64,000 nucleotides of DNA from Bacteroidota bacterium (GCA_023391415.1 JAEWAY010000022.1:124001-188000), one strand, 5' to 3'. Counted from the stretch's first letter, positions 34,509-43,558 are shown. Numbers and translations are program-made. Notes: generated from the sequence alone by a model not told the origin.

Positions 34509-35827
34509 AGGCGTATATCTTCAAAAAACAAGGAGGTTCCCTTGCCCTGCTCCATGCTGACGCTAAACCGGCCCCCGATTAGTTCTGTACGTTTTTTCAT
34601 ATTTCTCAGTCCGTTTCCTTTCGGTGTTTCCGGAAGCTCAGGAGACATCCCATTGTCCGAGATTCTAAGAGAAAAGCGATCATTGACCAGTGTTACGCTT
34701 ACCTCCGCCTTATCGGCTCCGGAATGACGAACGATGTTATGCAGGGCTTCTTTTAAGACGAGCATCAGGTTTCTGCGCAGTTCGTAGGATACCTCGATGT
34801 CCGGAATATCCGCCGGAAACATTATTGTATAACTGATACCGGCTGCTTCAAGATAGTCGGCTATATAGCGTCTCATACGCGCGAGCATGCTATCCAGTGT
34901 ATCATCGCCTGAATTAAGCCCCCATACGATTTCCCGCAGATTTTCCGCCAGCCTGCGGGCGTTGCCGGAGATTTCATCCAGTTGTCCGGGGTTCACGCCG
35001 GGGTTTTTTCTGGCAATTTCAGACAACAGGGCTATGTGTGTAATGCCGGAACCAATTTCATCGTGCATGTCGCGGCTGATCTTCTCGCGCTCTTCGGCGC
35101 GGATTAGTTTCTTTTCGTAGGCCGTCCCGGGAAAGTTGATGGATTTATAAAACAATGTCAGATAGATGATCAGTGTTATGACCGGCATATAGATAAATAA
35201 GACGGAAATATCGGAAGGGATGAATACCAGCATGAGGGGCACTCCCGCCACGGAGAAAAAAAGAAGGACGAGGGTCAGGATGTACAGCCATTTGAGACTC
35301 ATGATCGCGTTGTACGCTTTATCCTGTATGCGTTTATTGTACTGGTAAAGCAGGCGCAGACTCCAGATCATATATACAGCCATTTGCACTGTTGCCAGAG
35401 CGAGTAGAGCGGTGGCGTCGGCAGGCTCTTTTTCCATAACTCCCGCGTAATAACGTTCGATAGACGCGGTATCTCTGAACAGGAAGCTGATGATATATAG
35501 AGTGGGGGCTATAAAAGGAAGCGCGTGCGACCACGCGCGACGCTTCCAGTCGACAGGCAGCCCCGTCATATAGGAGGTATACAGGAGAAATAAGGGACCC
35601 TCCAGATAAAGCAGCAGAAATCCGAACTCGTTAAACCAGTGCAGCCGCGCGATCAGGTTTTCAAACAGCAGGATATGCGTAAAATGTATATAAGCCAGTA
35701 TGAGCATAAACAGCCCCAGGACTCTGTTGGCGGCGCGGTTGTCTTTTTTCAGAAACAATACTACCGCGAAAAGTGTCAGATGAATCAGGCAGAGCCACGC
35801 GAGAAAATAGGGGATGGGTTTTACCAT
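34505..35827 (-). CDS. 7TM sensor histidine kinase (HisKA_3 type)
   Basis: A 440-residue membrane kinase. Residues 1-230 have seven hydrophobic segments like the two neighbouring genes. Residues 240-310 are the HisKA_3 dimerisation domain with SRDMHDEIGSG, phospho-accepting His255. Residues 340-440 are the HATPase domain: LKEALHNIVRHS (N box), LRISDNG (G1 box), GNGLRNMKKR (G2 region) and GTSLFFE. This is the NarX/LytS-DegS layout whose partner is normally a LuxR-type response regulator, and one lies 2.3 kb away on the same strand. What it senses is unknown. Spacing to the preceding gene is 17 bases; it overlaps the following one by 4. Confidence 0.88.
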   Translation of the reverse strand: MVKPIPYFLAWLCLIHLTLFAVVLFLKKDNRAANRVLGLFMLILAYIHFTHILLFENLIARLHWFNEFGFLLLYLEGPLFLLYTSYMTGLPVDWKRRAWSHALPFIAPTLYIISFLFRDTASIERYYAGVMEKEPADATALLALATVQMAVYMIWSLRLLYQYNKRIQDKAYNAIMSLKWLYILTLVLLFFSVAGVPLMLVFIPSDISVLFIYMPVITLIIYLTLFYKSINFPGTAYEKKLIRAEEREKISRDMHDEIGSGITHIALLSEIARKNPGVNPGQLDEISGNARRLAENLREIVWGLNSGDDTLDSMLARMRRYIADYLEAAGISYTIMFPADIPDIEVSYELRRNLMLVLKEALHNIVRHSGADKAEVSVTLVNDRFSLRISDNGMSPELPETPKGNGLRNMKKRTELIGGRFSVSMEQGKGTSLFFEDIRL

Positions 35828-35844
35828 GGTTGTATCCGCGAAAA

Positions 35845-36780
35845 CTAATGGGACGTGTTGGCCGGAAACCGCGACTGGTTTTTATTGAGCTGTCCTGTCC
35901 ATTGTCTCAGTTTTTCATTCAGCCAGCCAGCCTGATCGGATATCTTTTGAAGAGAGCGCGTGTTATCCGTGGTCAGTTGTCCTTTTAGCGATTCGGACAA
36001 TTCTGAAATCTGTCGGATCTCCGTTTCCAGATCTTCATATACCAGTTGACAGACCCGGACCCGTTCCCGCGTCCGGATTTGTCCGATTTCAAAAGTTCGG
36101 CTCCCTGTACTTACAGCCTTGACAAAAAGGAAAAAATACAGGATGGAAGAAATACCGGAAGTAAGGACAAACAAGGCTTCCGCGTCTGTAGAGGCGATAA
36201 TGATCAATAGCGGCGTGATTACACAGCATACTATAAGCCAGCCTTTGATAAACCAGCGCAGCCAGCCAAGCTCAGCCCTGGAAGCGACTTCCTTATTCGT
36301 TTTGGAAAGTATACGCAGGCTCCATAGCATATATATGGTTAGTTGCGCGGTTAGAAGACCTATCAGCAGGTTATTGGAAAGGGGCTGTGCGGTGAGTGAG
36401 TGTTCATAATAGTTCTGAAGGAACTCGGGAGAGTCGCCAAAAAAACTGAGGTAATAGGGAACTATGAAAACCAAAGGGCTTAAATGAAGCCACAAATACT
36501 CGCGCCAGCGAATATTCTCACCGGTCATATAGGCGGTATACTGCAAAAAAGCGGGCCCCATAAAGAAGGGAATGACAAAAACCAGCTCATTGATATAAAA
36601 TATCCGCCAGGCTATATGGTTAAAAACAAGGATATGATTCAGGTGACCGTATGCCAGCCCGGCCATGAAGAGGGCGAGCATCCGGTTCGCGGACCGGTTG
36701 TCTTTTTTCAGTAATAGAAAAACACAAAATACGGAAAGGTGCGCCAGGCAGATCCACGCGATTAAATGATGTGTTTCCAT
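35845..36780 (-). CDS. 7TM sensor paralogue without kinase domain (His replaced by Tyr)
   Basis: A 311-residue integral membrane protein, first gene of the sensor triplet. Seven hydrophobic segments (1-235) with the shared LQYTAYMTGENIRW loop. Residues 240-270 align without gaps to the kinase dimerisation helix: IRTRERVRVCQLVYEDL against IRAEEREKISRDMHDEI, so the phospho-accepting His is Tyr. There is no HATPase domain; a second helix SLQKISDQAGWLNEKLRQW matches the other half of a DHp hairpin. It begins the probable three-gene operon. Retention of the helix in both flanking copies argues for a role in dimerisation rather than decay. Confidence 0.75.
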   Translation of the reverse strand: METHHLIAWICLAHLSVFCVFLLLKKDNRSANRMLALFMAGLAYGHLNHILVFNHIAWRIFYINELVFVIPFFMGPAFLQYTAYMTGENIRWREYLWLHLSPLVFIVPYYLSFFGDSPEFLQNYYEHSLTAQPLSNNLLIGLLTAQLTIYMLWSLRILSKTNKEVASRAELGWLRWFIKGWLIVCCVITPLLIIIASTDAEALFVLTSGISSILYFFLFVKAVSTGSRTFEIGQIRTRERVRVCQLVYEDLETEIRQISELSESLKGQLTTDNTRSLQKISDQAGWLNEKLRQWTGQLNKNQSRFPANTSH

Positions 36781-36826
36781 ACCGGAAAGGGGCTTTTTCG
36801 CTAAGATAAAATTTCCTTTCGGGATT

Positions 36827-37299
36827 TCAAACAGCGACTATTATCCTGTCTGTGTTGAGTTCAAATGCTTTTAGGATTATCCGGTACCGGTTGGAGAGAA
36901 AGGAAAATTTCCTGGTAGACGCCACGAGGAAATGCGCTGAAAAATGTGAAAAGGGATATAAATAACCATTATTTTGGAGAGTGCAAGGCCGATGATCAGG
37001 GAGAATGAGCAATATCTGATCGGAAAAATCCTGTCTACAGAGTAACCCAAAATCGTTCTTTCAGATGCTCTCGTACCGTGTTGGCTGATTCTATCCGGAA
37101 CCGAGACACACGCCTTCTTTCGAAGATTGAGCTCAGAGCTTAAATATAAAGTCCGGTGATATGTCTCAGGATTAGGAAGTCCATTGTTGTAAAATACTAC
37201 TGTCTCCGAAATTCTGGTATAGGCCATGTTACGTGTGACTACAAGCCAGCCTTTCAGAGGCCGCGCGCGACCGGATGATAATCCGGCCGTGGCGACCAT
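36827..37299 (-). pseudogene. Possible frameshifted small secreted protein
   Basis: Reading from ATG 37299 (the frame is open a further 12 codons upstream) gives a hydrophobic start TFFLMVATAGLSSGRA that looks like a signal peptide, then RPLKGWLVVTRNMAYTRI and ETYHRTLYLSSELNLRKKA, which read like real protein. After about residue 90 (GYSVDRIFP, near 37025) that frame becomes nonsense-like, while another frame continues as DQILLILPDHRPCTLQ to KAFELNTDRIIVAV and a stop at 36827. A single frameshift would join them into about 155 residues. No family recognised. It could equally be two chance frames. Confidence 0.35.
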
Positions 37300-37380
37300 C
37301 AGAAAGAAAGTGACAATTTTAAAAGAAGTTTGAGGTTATGACGGTGGTCCGAATATACCTGTCAACGACCGCCGAATCGG

Positions 37381-38067
37381 TTATTTCTGGCAGAGGATAT
37401 TTTTGCCGCAGATAACCAGTTTTTCATCACCGGGATTGAAGGCTGTTAAAAGTGTTACATCATTAAAGTTGAGTGTGATATCGCCATTCGCGTCGGCCAT
37501 GGCTTCAATAGCGCCACTTCCTTCATAGGTACCCCAATCCTGAGTTGATTTGTCTCCCCTTGATAAATAGGAATTGAGCCTGATCATCGCTTTGCCGGTT
37601 GAAGGAATTTTGGAACCCAAGATATTCCAGAATCCCTCATCCAGTACATAGCTGACAGTGGTACCCGGTTCCGGTACATGTCCAAGTACAATGGAAATTC
37701 CCGGATTATTGACAAAGTCCCCGTCTTTGAAGTAGAGAAAACGTTGATGATTTATAAAAGGAACTCCTGACTGTACAAAATCATGTTTCATGCAAATATG
37801 AATATATTGGTTTGCTGTTACCATATCCCGAACAAAAACCTCATTGTCTATTTTGATCTGATTGTCCGTTATACTCTGACAGGAAATAGAGTTGCTTCCA
37901 TTGTTGCTTGGATTAGTATCTTCGTTGTCGTCTTTATCGTCATCATTGCTATTGTTGCCGGTCTGATTGGCGCTTGGGTCGGGAGCGGGGCTTTCCGGTT
38001 TTTTGCCGCATTGTGTAGCAATCATTCCGATACACAGTGTCAGAATAATGAATAGGGCCTTTTTCAT
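37381..38067 (-). CDS. Lipoprotein of unknown function with acidic linker
   Basis: A 228-residue protein. ATG 38067 is chosen since it gives a lipoprotein signal (ATQC, Cys20); the frame extends 25 codons further up without signal features. Residues 25-55 are a low-complexity Asn/Asp/Ser linker typical of surface lipoproteins in this phylum. The rest (60-228) is beta-rich and unrecognised, with SISCQSITDNQIKIDNEVFV and IEAMADANGDITLNFNDVTL. It ends CGKNILCQK. It lies between the sensor triplet and the response regulator gene, so it might be a target or ligand-binding partner of that system. Confidence 0.6.
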   Translation of the reverse strand: MKKALFIILTLCIGMIATQCGKKPESPAPDPSANQTGNNSNDDDKDDNEDTNPSNNGSNSISCQSITDNQIKIDNEVFVRDMVTANQYIHICMKHDFVQSGVPFINHQRFLYFKDGDFVNNPGISIVLGHVPEPGTTVSYVLDEGFWNILGSKIPSTGKAMIRLNSYLSRGDKSTQDWGTYEGSGAIEAMADANGDITLNFNDVTLLTAFNPGDEKLVICGKNILCQK

Positions 38068-38150
38068 GTTTCTATGATTTGATTTTATGCAAACATAGAA
38101 AGGCGCGCAGGTTTGTATATCCCCCGAAATACGTATTTTCAACTCTTGCC

Positions 38151-38792
38151 TTATACAGGGTTTCCTCCATAATACTTGCGGATGGCTTCTACCCGGGAAC
38201 CGGCTTCGAGCTTCAGATAGATATTCCGGATGTGGGTTCGTACCGTTTCCTCGCTTATATGGAGCTGGGTGGCGATTTCACGGTTGCGATAGCCCTTGGC
38301 GACCCAGCCTAGTATATCTTCTTCCCTTTGAGTCAGCGGAGACTGTAATTTCGCTTTTGCCGGCCGAAAAAAATCGATGATTTTACGGGCGATCTGCACA
38401 TCAATGGGCGCGCCGCCAGCGAAGATCGTTTCGATTGCCCGGAGCATCTCCTGCGGGGTGGCGCTTTTTAAGATATATCCTCCGGCGCCGGCTTTCAACG
38501 CGCTAAAAACAGATTCCTGATCGTGCAGAACGGAGCATATGAGAATCTCCGTACGCGGAATCTTTTCTTTTAATTCCCCGGTAAACCGGATTCCGTCTAT
38601 TCCCGGCAAACCTATATCCATGAGAATAACATCCGGCGGATGATTTAGCAAGGGACCGCGGGCTTCTTCGGCGTTCGCGTAGTTTCCCGCGCAAACGATC
38701 CCCGGCTTGTCGGTAAGCAGATGTTCCCATCCCCAGGCAATTTCCCTGTTATCTTCTACTATAGCCAGCCGGATATTAATTCTGCTACTCAT
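38151..38792 (-). CDS. LuxR/NarL-type response regulator
   Basis: A 213-residue regulator. The receiver domain (8-125) has acidic EDN at the start, the phospho-accepting Asp in PDVILMDIGLPGIDG (about residue 57) and the conserved Lys in ILKSATP. The DNA-binding domain (150-210) is a LuxR helix-turn-helix: LTQREEDILGWVAKGYRNREIATQLHI and EETVRTHIRNIYLKL. It is the likely partner of the HisKA_3 kinase of the nearby triplet (same strand, 1.4 kb from its first gene), since this class of kinase normally pairs with it. Confidence 0.9.
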   Translation of the reverse strand: MSSRINIRLAIVEDNREIAWGWEHLLTDKPGIVCAGNYANAEEARGPLLNHPPDVILMDIGLPGIDGIRFTGELKEKIPRTEILICSVLHDQESVFSALKAGAGGYILKSATPQEMLRAIETIFAGGAPIDVQIARKIIDFFRPAKAKLQSPLTQREEDILGWVAKGYRNREIATQLHISEETVRTHIRNIYLKLEAGSRVEAIRKYYGGNPV

Positions 38793-38880
38793 ATCATAAA
38801 TATATAGCCCGGAATTGGATAAGGCATCACCCTTTCTGCGTATTTTGAGCTTTTAGCGGTCTTGTAACCCCGATTCACTC

Positions 38881-39462
38881 TCAGTCGAGATTGGAAGCAC
38901 TCAGTTTTTTTATAATGGCTTTCATCATAGCCGGTACAATAACCCTGTGAAAAGGACGGACAGGCAGAAAGTAAACCTTTCCAAACCAGTTGTTAAACGT
39001 TACAGCGGTCGTGATGGTTAGCTGCCGTTTTTCAGGAGTGATGTTTGAGGGGCGGATCAGCAGAGAGACTCTGAAGTTAAGGTGTTTATCATCTTCCCCC
39101 AGTATTACTTCGTTTTCTGATTTGTAAAATACATTGAAAAGTCCGAGTTTTTCTCCGGTCTCACACCGGAAATTTTTCAATGCCTGCTCTCTGTCTTTGA
39201 TCTGTCCGGGTGTTTTCAGACCAAATACGCTCATGATCCTGTTTCTCAGGCTGAAAAGCTTGTCCACCCATGAGGGACTGCTGGTAAAAAATAATAAAGC
39301 AACTTTTGTGGTATCAATCGATTTCCCCGGATCGCTGAAGTCTTTCTCAAATATATCTATATAGTCATATGCTTCTCCCGGTTTGTTTAATACTGATTCG
39401 CGGGGAAGAGCTGTTTTGTGTATGTGCGTTACCTTTTTAATTTGGTTACCTATAGGCGGCAT
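38881..39462 (-). CDS. DUF2867-family protein
   Basis: A 193-residue soluble protein. The last third, DDKHLNFRVSLLIRP, TAVTFNNWFGKVYFLPVRPFHRVIVPAMM, is the hallmark of DUF2867, an SRPBCC-like fold. In many bacteria it is found alone or fused to NAD(P)-binding proteins. No signal peptide and no recognised active site. Apparently monocistronic; 88 bases separate it from the response regulator gene. Confidence 0.8.
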   Translation of the reverse strand: MPPIGNQIKKVTHIHKTALPRESVLNKPGEAYDYIDIFEKDFSDPGKSIDTTKVALLFFTSSPSWVDKLFSLRNRIMSVFGLKTPGQIKDREQALKNFRCETGEKLGLFNVFYKSENEVILGEDDKHLNFRVSLLIRPSNITPEKRQLTITTAVTFNNWFGKVYFLPVRPFHRVIVPAMMKAIIKKLSASNLD

Positions 39463-39896
39463 TGGGACGAAATTAGTATGAAAATGTTTTTAGGAGGTTA
39501 ACAAAGGTTAAAATGTGGTGAGCGAGGATAGAGTTATCAGAAGACTACGATTTATAGAGCGCGGACGATTGATCCGGTTTCTTGTCGGCCGGATTAAGCA
39601 GAATGATTCGCGTAGAGAATAAGGATTGCAGGTGGCAGTGGAGCGATGTATCCTGAATCAAGATCCTTCGGAAGAGCTCACATGACTGGTTTTGCTTTTA
39701 CAATTCCTTAATCACCAGTATCCGCCTACTTGTTTTTTGGATAATTCTGTGATTTTTTTGAATGGATTTTTATGTGGACTTCTCTGAGATTCCCGATCTA
39801 TCCGGCTTTTATGCTATATGGTCTCAACTATTCCACCTCTTTTTTTGTTGTATAATAAGTAATCAGGGAATTATGAACGAGGAAGGAGGACAAACC
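39463..39896. other. Intergenic stretch without a recognisable gene
   Basis: About 430 bases. A frame open from 39762 reaches the next gene but its first 37 codons look non-coding. One weak dyad (ATCCGG...CCGGAT near 39570) is visible. Nothing else recognised. Confidence 0.5.
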
Positions 39897-40232
39897 ATGC
39901 CAAAAGATATAGAAATGCCACATTTGACTACCCCTTTAATTTTGAAGCTTAAAGCTTTAAAGGATGTGGGTTACGATCAGGAATATCAGATCACGCCGGT
40001 AGGACTACAAAATATCGATACGCGACAGATATTTAAACCCTCAGAGATAAAAATCATGGATCACTTCCGGTATGAAGGAATCTCCAATCCGGATGATATG
40101 GCTATTTTGTTTACATTGGTGACTGCCAGCGGAGAAAAAGGAACTATAATTGACGCTTTTGGTCCTTATGGCAATATGGATCTGATGGACTTTGTAAAAC
40201 AGGTGGAAGACCACACGATAGATAATTTGTAA
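39897..40232 (+). CDS. Small conserved protein (often mislabelled PRPP synthetase)
   Basis: A 111-residue protein. ATG 39897 is chosen because a strong GGAAGGAGG site lies 7-15 bases upstream; ATG 39873 is the next candidate. The middle, FKPSEIKIMDHFRYEGISNPDDMAILFTL, and the following GEKGTIIDAFGPYGN match a short Bacteroidetes family carried in databases as phosphoribosylpyrophosphate synthetase. It has no PRPP-synthetase motif and is far too short, so that name should not be used. Real function unknown. It ends in a hairpin shared with the convergent AIM24 genes. Confidence 0.75.
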   Translation: MPKDIEMPHLTTPLILKLKALKDVGYDQEYQITPVGLQNIDTRQIFKPSEIKIMDHFRYEGISNPDDMAILFTLVTASGEKGTIIDAFGPYGNMDLMDFVKQVEDHTIDNL

Positions 40233-40263
40233 AACAAAAACAGCCCATTGAAAATGGGCTGTT
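40231..40263 (-). terminator. Terminator of the AIM24/M48 operon
   Basis: An 11-base perfect stem (40239-40249 with 40253-40263). On the minus strand it is followed by TTTTTGTTTTAC, a good U-tract; on the plus strand the tract is missing, so it mainly serves the minus-strand genes. Confidence 0.8.
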
Positions 40264-40284
40264 AAACGTTCCATATTTTAATTT

Positions 40285-40947
40285 TTATTTGGATGGTCTG
40301 AATGGGTTCAGATACCAGGCGAAAGGCATGATTTTTCGGGTTTGTATCCAGATTTTTCCGCTTCCGCTAAACCGGCATACCAATCCTTCTCCACTTAGAA
40401 ACAAGGATTTGTATCCTCCGAGCTTACTGATATTGTAAGTAAGTCCTTCGGTAAAGGCGACGATATGGCCCGTATCGATTACATAACCATCGGTCACGTC
40501 AATTTCAACGATCCCGCCAAAGCTGTTAAACCATAAGTCTCCGGTGCCGCTGCATTTGATCAGAAACAGGCTTTCTCCGGAAAAGAATCCCCGGGTCAGC
40601 CCCTGCCATTTGCTTTCGACCAGTATATCCGGATTGGAAGCCACATAAGCGGAGTTCTGGAGATAGATCGTCTCATTGTTCAGATAGCGGTGGGTGATAT
40701 CTCCGGGAGCGGTCGGCGAGATGGATATTTCTCCCGGGCCGTTTTCAGCCGTAAATTCATTGATAAATAATGATTCGCCTCCAAGGAACCGGCCCAATCC
40801 GCCTTTGAATTTTGTTTTCATGATCAGGTTGGTGTCCATGGTCGCCATGGCGGACGCTTCTACTTTCAGTGTTTTTCCCCCGGGAATTTTTACCGTCAGC
40901 ATGGCAAAATCCGGCTTACAGTGTATAGTATGTTCAAATGATTGCAT
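40285..40947 (-). CDS. AIM24-family protein (copy 3)
   Basis: A 220-residue AIM24/TIGR00266 protein, last of three tandem paralogues. The repeated beta-strand pattern with glycine-rich turns is clear: GGKTLKVEASAMATMDTNL, FLGGESLFINEF, GLTRGFFSGESLFLIK, YVIDTGHIVAFTEGLTYNI and the C-terminal LFLSGEGLVCRFSGSGKIWIQTR. The fold is a double-stranded beta-helix-like sandwich; the yeast relative is mitochondrial, but in bacteria the function is unknown and has been linked to membrane stress only by context. Cytosolic (no signal). Starts 9 bases after copy 2 stops. Confidence 0.88.
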   Translation of the reverse strand: MQSFEHTIHCKPDFAMLTVKIPGGKTLKVEASAMATMDTNLIMKTKFKGGLGRFLGGESLFINEFTAENGPGEISISPTAPGDITHRYLNNETIYLQNSAYVASNPDILVESKWQGLTRGFFSGESLFLIKCSGTGDLWFNSFGGIVEIDVTDGYVIDTGHIVAFTEGLTYNISKLGGYKSLFLSGEGLVCRFSGSGKIWIQTRKIMPFAWYLNPFRPSK

Positions 40948-40956
40948 GTGGAGTAA

Positions 40957-41637
40957 TTATTTATTGGGTCTTAACATCGGGCCTATGATACCGCCAAAGC
41001 TGGAAGGATTGTGCGACTGAAACCACACGGTTCCTTTTCCCTCAAATTTGCAAACCAGTCCTTCGCCGCCCAGGAAAGACGACATCCAGCTACTGCCGGC
41101 CTTGGTAATACGGAAATTGAGTCCCTCGGTAAAGGCTACGATGTGCCCGGTATCGACAATATGCGGGCCATCTACCTCAATCGGATAGATCATGCCATAG
41201 GAGTTAAACACCACTTGTCCCGTTCCGCTTAGTTTGACCCAGAAAAGGTTTTCGCCGGAAAAGAACGATTTGGCGCCCTGAAAGCTCAGATCGAGTTTGA
41301 TGTCGCCGGAAGAAGCGAGGTATGATCCGCCCTGTACATATATGGTCTCATTGTCAAGTATACGGGTTTCAAGATCTCCGGGCAGATTGGGCGCCAGCCA
41401 TACTTCGCCCTCGCCGCCGGATGTGGTGTATTTGTTCAGAAAGATATTTTCGCCGGTCAGCAGACGCTTGGCGGCGGATAGCAAACCTCCCTGTTCTTTT
41501 CGAAACATGGAGGTTTCGACATTAATATTGGGTGAAACAGCGATCATGGCTCCACCTTCGGCCATAACCGATTCGGCGTCGGCGATCTGTATTTTGGCGA
41601 CGGCGCTGCCAGGCCGGTATTGTATATCGATATTCAT
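40957..41637 (-). CDS. AIM24-family protein (copy 2)
   Basis: A 226-residue paralogue of the genes on both sides. Distinct parts: AVAKIQIADAESVMAEGGAMI, ENIFLNKYTT, GGSYLASSGDIKLDLSFQG, HIVDTGHIVAFTEGLNFRI and SSFLGGEGLVCKFEGKGTVWFQS. It is closer to copy 3 than to copy 1 (shared VDTGHIVAFTEGL). 15 bases separate it from copy 1, 9 from copy 3. Confidence 0.88.
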   Translation of the reverse strand: MNIDIQYRPGSAVAKIQIADAESVMAEGGAMIAVSPNINVETSMFRKEQGGLLSAAKRLLTGENIFLNKYTTSGGEGEVWLAPNLPGDLETRILDNETIYVQGGSYLASSGDIKLDLSFQGAKSFFSGENLFWVKLSGTGQVVFNSYGMIYPIEVDGPHIVDTGHIVAFTEGLNFRITKAGSSWMSSFLGGEGLVCKFEGKGTVWFQSHNPSSFGGIIGPMLRPNK

Positions 41638-41652
41638 GTGTGTTCGGAAAGA

Positions 41653-42315
41653 TTAAGGTAAAAAACGATTGACCCATGTAGCCAACGAGTTGATGCTTCT
41701 GGTCTGAATGATGATCTTGCCGGTGCCTTTCACGCGGGTCACCAGTCCTTCGCCGCCCAGTATACTGCTGAAGAAACCTCCCGCCATTTGAATGGAAAGC
41801 TTAAAACCGGGCTCATAGCCCACCAGGTGACTGGTATCGACCAGATATTCTCCTTCTACATGCTTCTCGACCAGTCCGCCAAAGGCGCCAAACCATACTT
41901 TGCCATCGCCGGATACTTTGAGGCGAAACAGACCTTCACGGGCGATCATGGAGGCGAAACCCGCCCATGACACCGATAGGTTAATTCCGGGTGTACAGGC
42001 TACAAAAGCGCCGGGTTGCAGATAAAAAGAATTTCCTTTTAGTTCCATTTCCATCACATCACCGGGCATAGGCTGGGTAAGCGCCAGCTTAAGCGGCGCG
42101 GAAGTGTTGTTTTTAAAATGATTGACAAAAAGACTTTCTCCGCCAACAAATTTTTTGATCAGGGCGGCCGGGAGACTGCCGTTAAGTTTTGCTTCCATGT
42201 CCAGGTCCGCGGACATATTGGCCATCGCGTCCGATTCGGCGATGATTGATTCTCCGGGTTCAAGCACCACATTGAGATGCGAAAAAACCGGTTTGCCTTC
42301 AATGGTTACATTCAT
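41653..42315 (-). CDS. AIM24-family protein (copy 1)
   Basis: A 220-residue paralogue, the most divergent of the three: it opens GKPVFSHLNVVLEPGESIIAESDAMA, has FVGGESLFVNHFKN, YLVDTSHLVGYEPGFKLSI instead of the GHIVAFTEGL version, and ends GGEGLVTRVKGTGKIIIQTRS. Its start follows the M48 peptidase stop by 3 bases, so peptidase and AIM24 genes form one operon. Three non-identical copies suggest a hetero-oligomer rather than dosage. Confidence 0.88.
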   Translation of the reverse strand: MNVTIEGKPVFSHLNVVLEPGESIIAESDAMANMSADLDMEAKLNGSLPAALIKKFVGGESLFVNHFKNNTSAPLKLALTQPMPGDVMEMELKGNSFYLQPGAFVACTPGINLSVSWAGFASMIAREGLFRLKVSGDGKVWFGAFGGLVEKHVEGEYLVDTSHLVGYEPGFKLSIQMAGGFFSSILGGEGLVTRVKGTGKIIIQTRSINSLATWVNRFLP

Positions 42316-42318
42316 GAA

Positions 42319-43434
42319 TTATTGTTTTTCCAAAAGTGTATTCAGATGTCGCTTAAAAGTAGTATAGTCAATAAAGAAATCAGGTCGTTTGGTGTTCAGG
42401 CGCGGAAGAGTCGCGGCTGTATTTTCTATGGTTTTCATACGGGAGTCCGAAGTCGGATGGGTATTGAGATAGGCCATCAGAGCATGATCTTCTCCACGCG
42501 CTTCTCCAAGTTTTTTGAAGAAGCTCACCATGCCTTCAGAAGAATAACCGGAGGCGAGCGCCAGTTTCAGGCCTTCCAGGTCGGATTCGGTTTCAAAATC
42601 ACGGCTAAAACTCAGACTTTCGAGTGACGCGCCGATATCAACCAATGAGCCTAAAACAGAGATGTCTCCCAAAAACATACTAAGAATATAGAAAGTACCT
42701 AACCGGTTAAAAAGCCCTCTGAGGTGATGCCTTGAAGTAACGTGCGCGATCTCATGCGCCAGCACCCCCGCGACCTCATCGGGACTTTCGGCTTCCTGCA
42801 GGAGCGCGGAATGAATAACAATAAAGCCACCGGGAAGAGCGAACGCGTTGATCGCGTCGTTTTCAACTACCGCGAACTGAAACTGGTATTCACTGTCGGC
42901 GAACTGAGAAAGAAGAGGCCGGGTCAGCTCATTAAGGTATCTGGACAGGGTATCGCTTGTGAGCGTTTTGCTACCCTTTAGCGTGTTGTCGAATAGGGGT
43001 TTACCGATCTGGATCTGATATTCCATAGGTACCCGCATAGCTATTTTTCGGATAATACTGTTTCGCGATACAAAGAAAACGGCGACTCCCGCTCCTATGA
43101 CCAAAATAGTGGCTATGATCAGCGCGCCGAGTGTAAGTCCGCTCCTTTTTACTTTCTGTCGTGTATCTTGTATAGTAAACAAATGGGATAAAGCCGAATC
43201 ATCCAGAATCTGACTCTGACCAGTATGCATGGTATAGCCGGGATATTGAGGATGCTTGAAATAGACAAGGCGCTTACCCGCGCCGCCATAGCTGACCTCC
43301 AGGTCTTTCAGAGGGAATTTGATCTCAACATCGTCCCCTTTTTTAAAAGTCAGTGAAAAAGGATTGGTGGTGATAGTCCCGGCTTTTCGCCCGCCTTCAA
43401 TATGTTCGGACAGTAATATCCCTTCGTAAGTCAT
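42319..43434 (-). CDS. M48-family zinc metallopeptidase, membrane-anchored
   Basis: A 371-residue peptidase. Residues 1-90 form a beta-rich cytosolic domain (GAGKRLVYFKHPQYPGYTMH), followed by one membrane helix (about 100-120), then the M48 catalytic domain. The zinc site is HEIAH (His227-His231) with the third ligand Glu in FETESDLEGLKLA. M48 enzymes of the HtpX/BepA/LoiP type take part in membrane or envelope protein quality control. First gene of a four-gene operon with three AIM24 paralogues. Confidence 0.88.
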   Translation of the reverse strand: MTYEGILLSEHIEGGRKAGTITTNPFSLTFKKGDDVEIKFPLKDLEVSYGGAGKRLVYFKHPQYPGYTMHTGQSQILDDSALSHLFTIQDTRQKVKRSGLTLGALIIATILVIGAGVAVFFVSRNSIIRKIAMRVPMEYQIQIGKPLFDNTLKGSKTLTSDTLSRYLNELTRPLLSQFADSEYQFQFAVVENDAINAFALPGGFIVIHSALLQEAESPDEVAGVLAHEIAHVTSRHHLRGLFNRLGTFYILSMFLGDISVLGSLVDIGASLESLSFSRDFETESDLEGLKLALASGYSSEGMVSFFKKLGEARGEDHALMAYLNTHPTSDSRMKTIENTAATLPRLNTKRPDFFIDYTTFKRHLNTLLEKQ

Positions 43435-43558
43435 GATTCCGTAAAATGCGAATAATGTGCCAAATTAAGCAAACCGTTTGATTTATTACGATTTACAGGT
43501 GGATATTGTTTTGATCAATGAGTGAGACATAAATCGCGTTGATTATCAATTATAAAAC

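Noticed and set aside
39897..40232. Phosphoribosylpyrophosphate synthetase
   Set aside because: A name commonly attached to this short family, but there is no PRPP-binding motif and it is about one third of the needed length.
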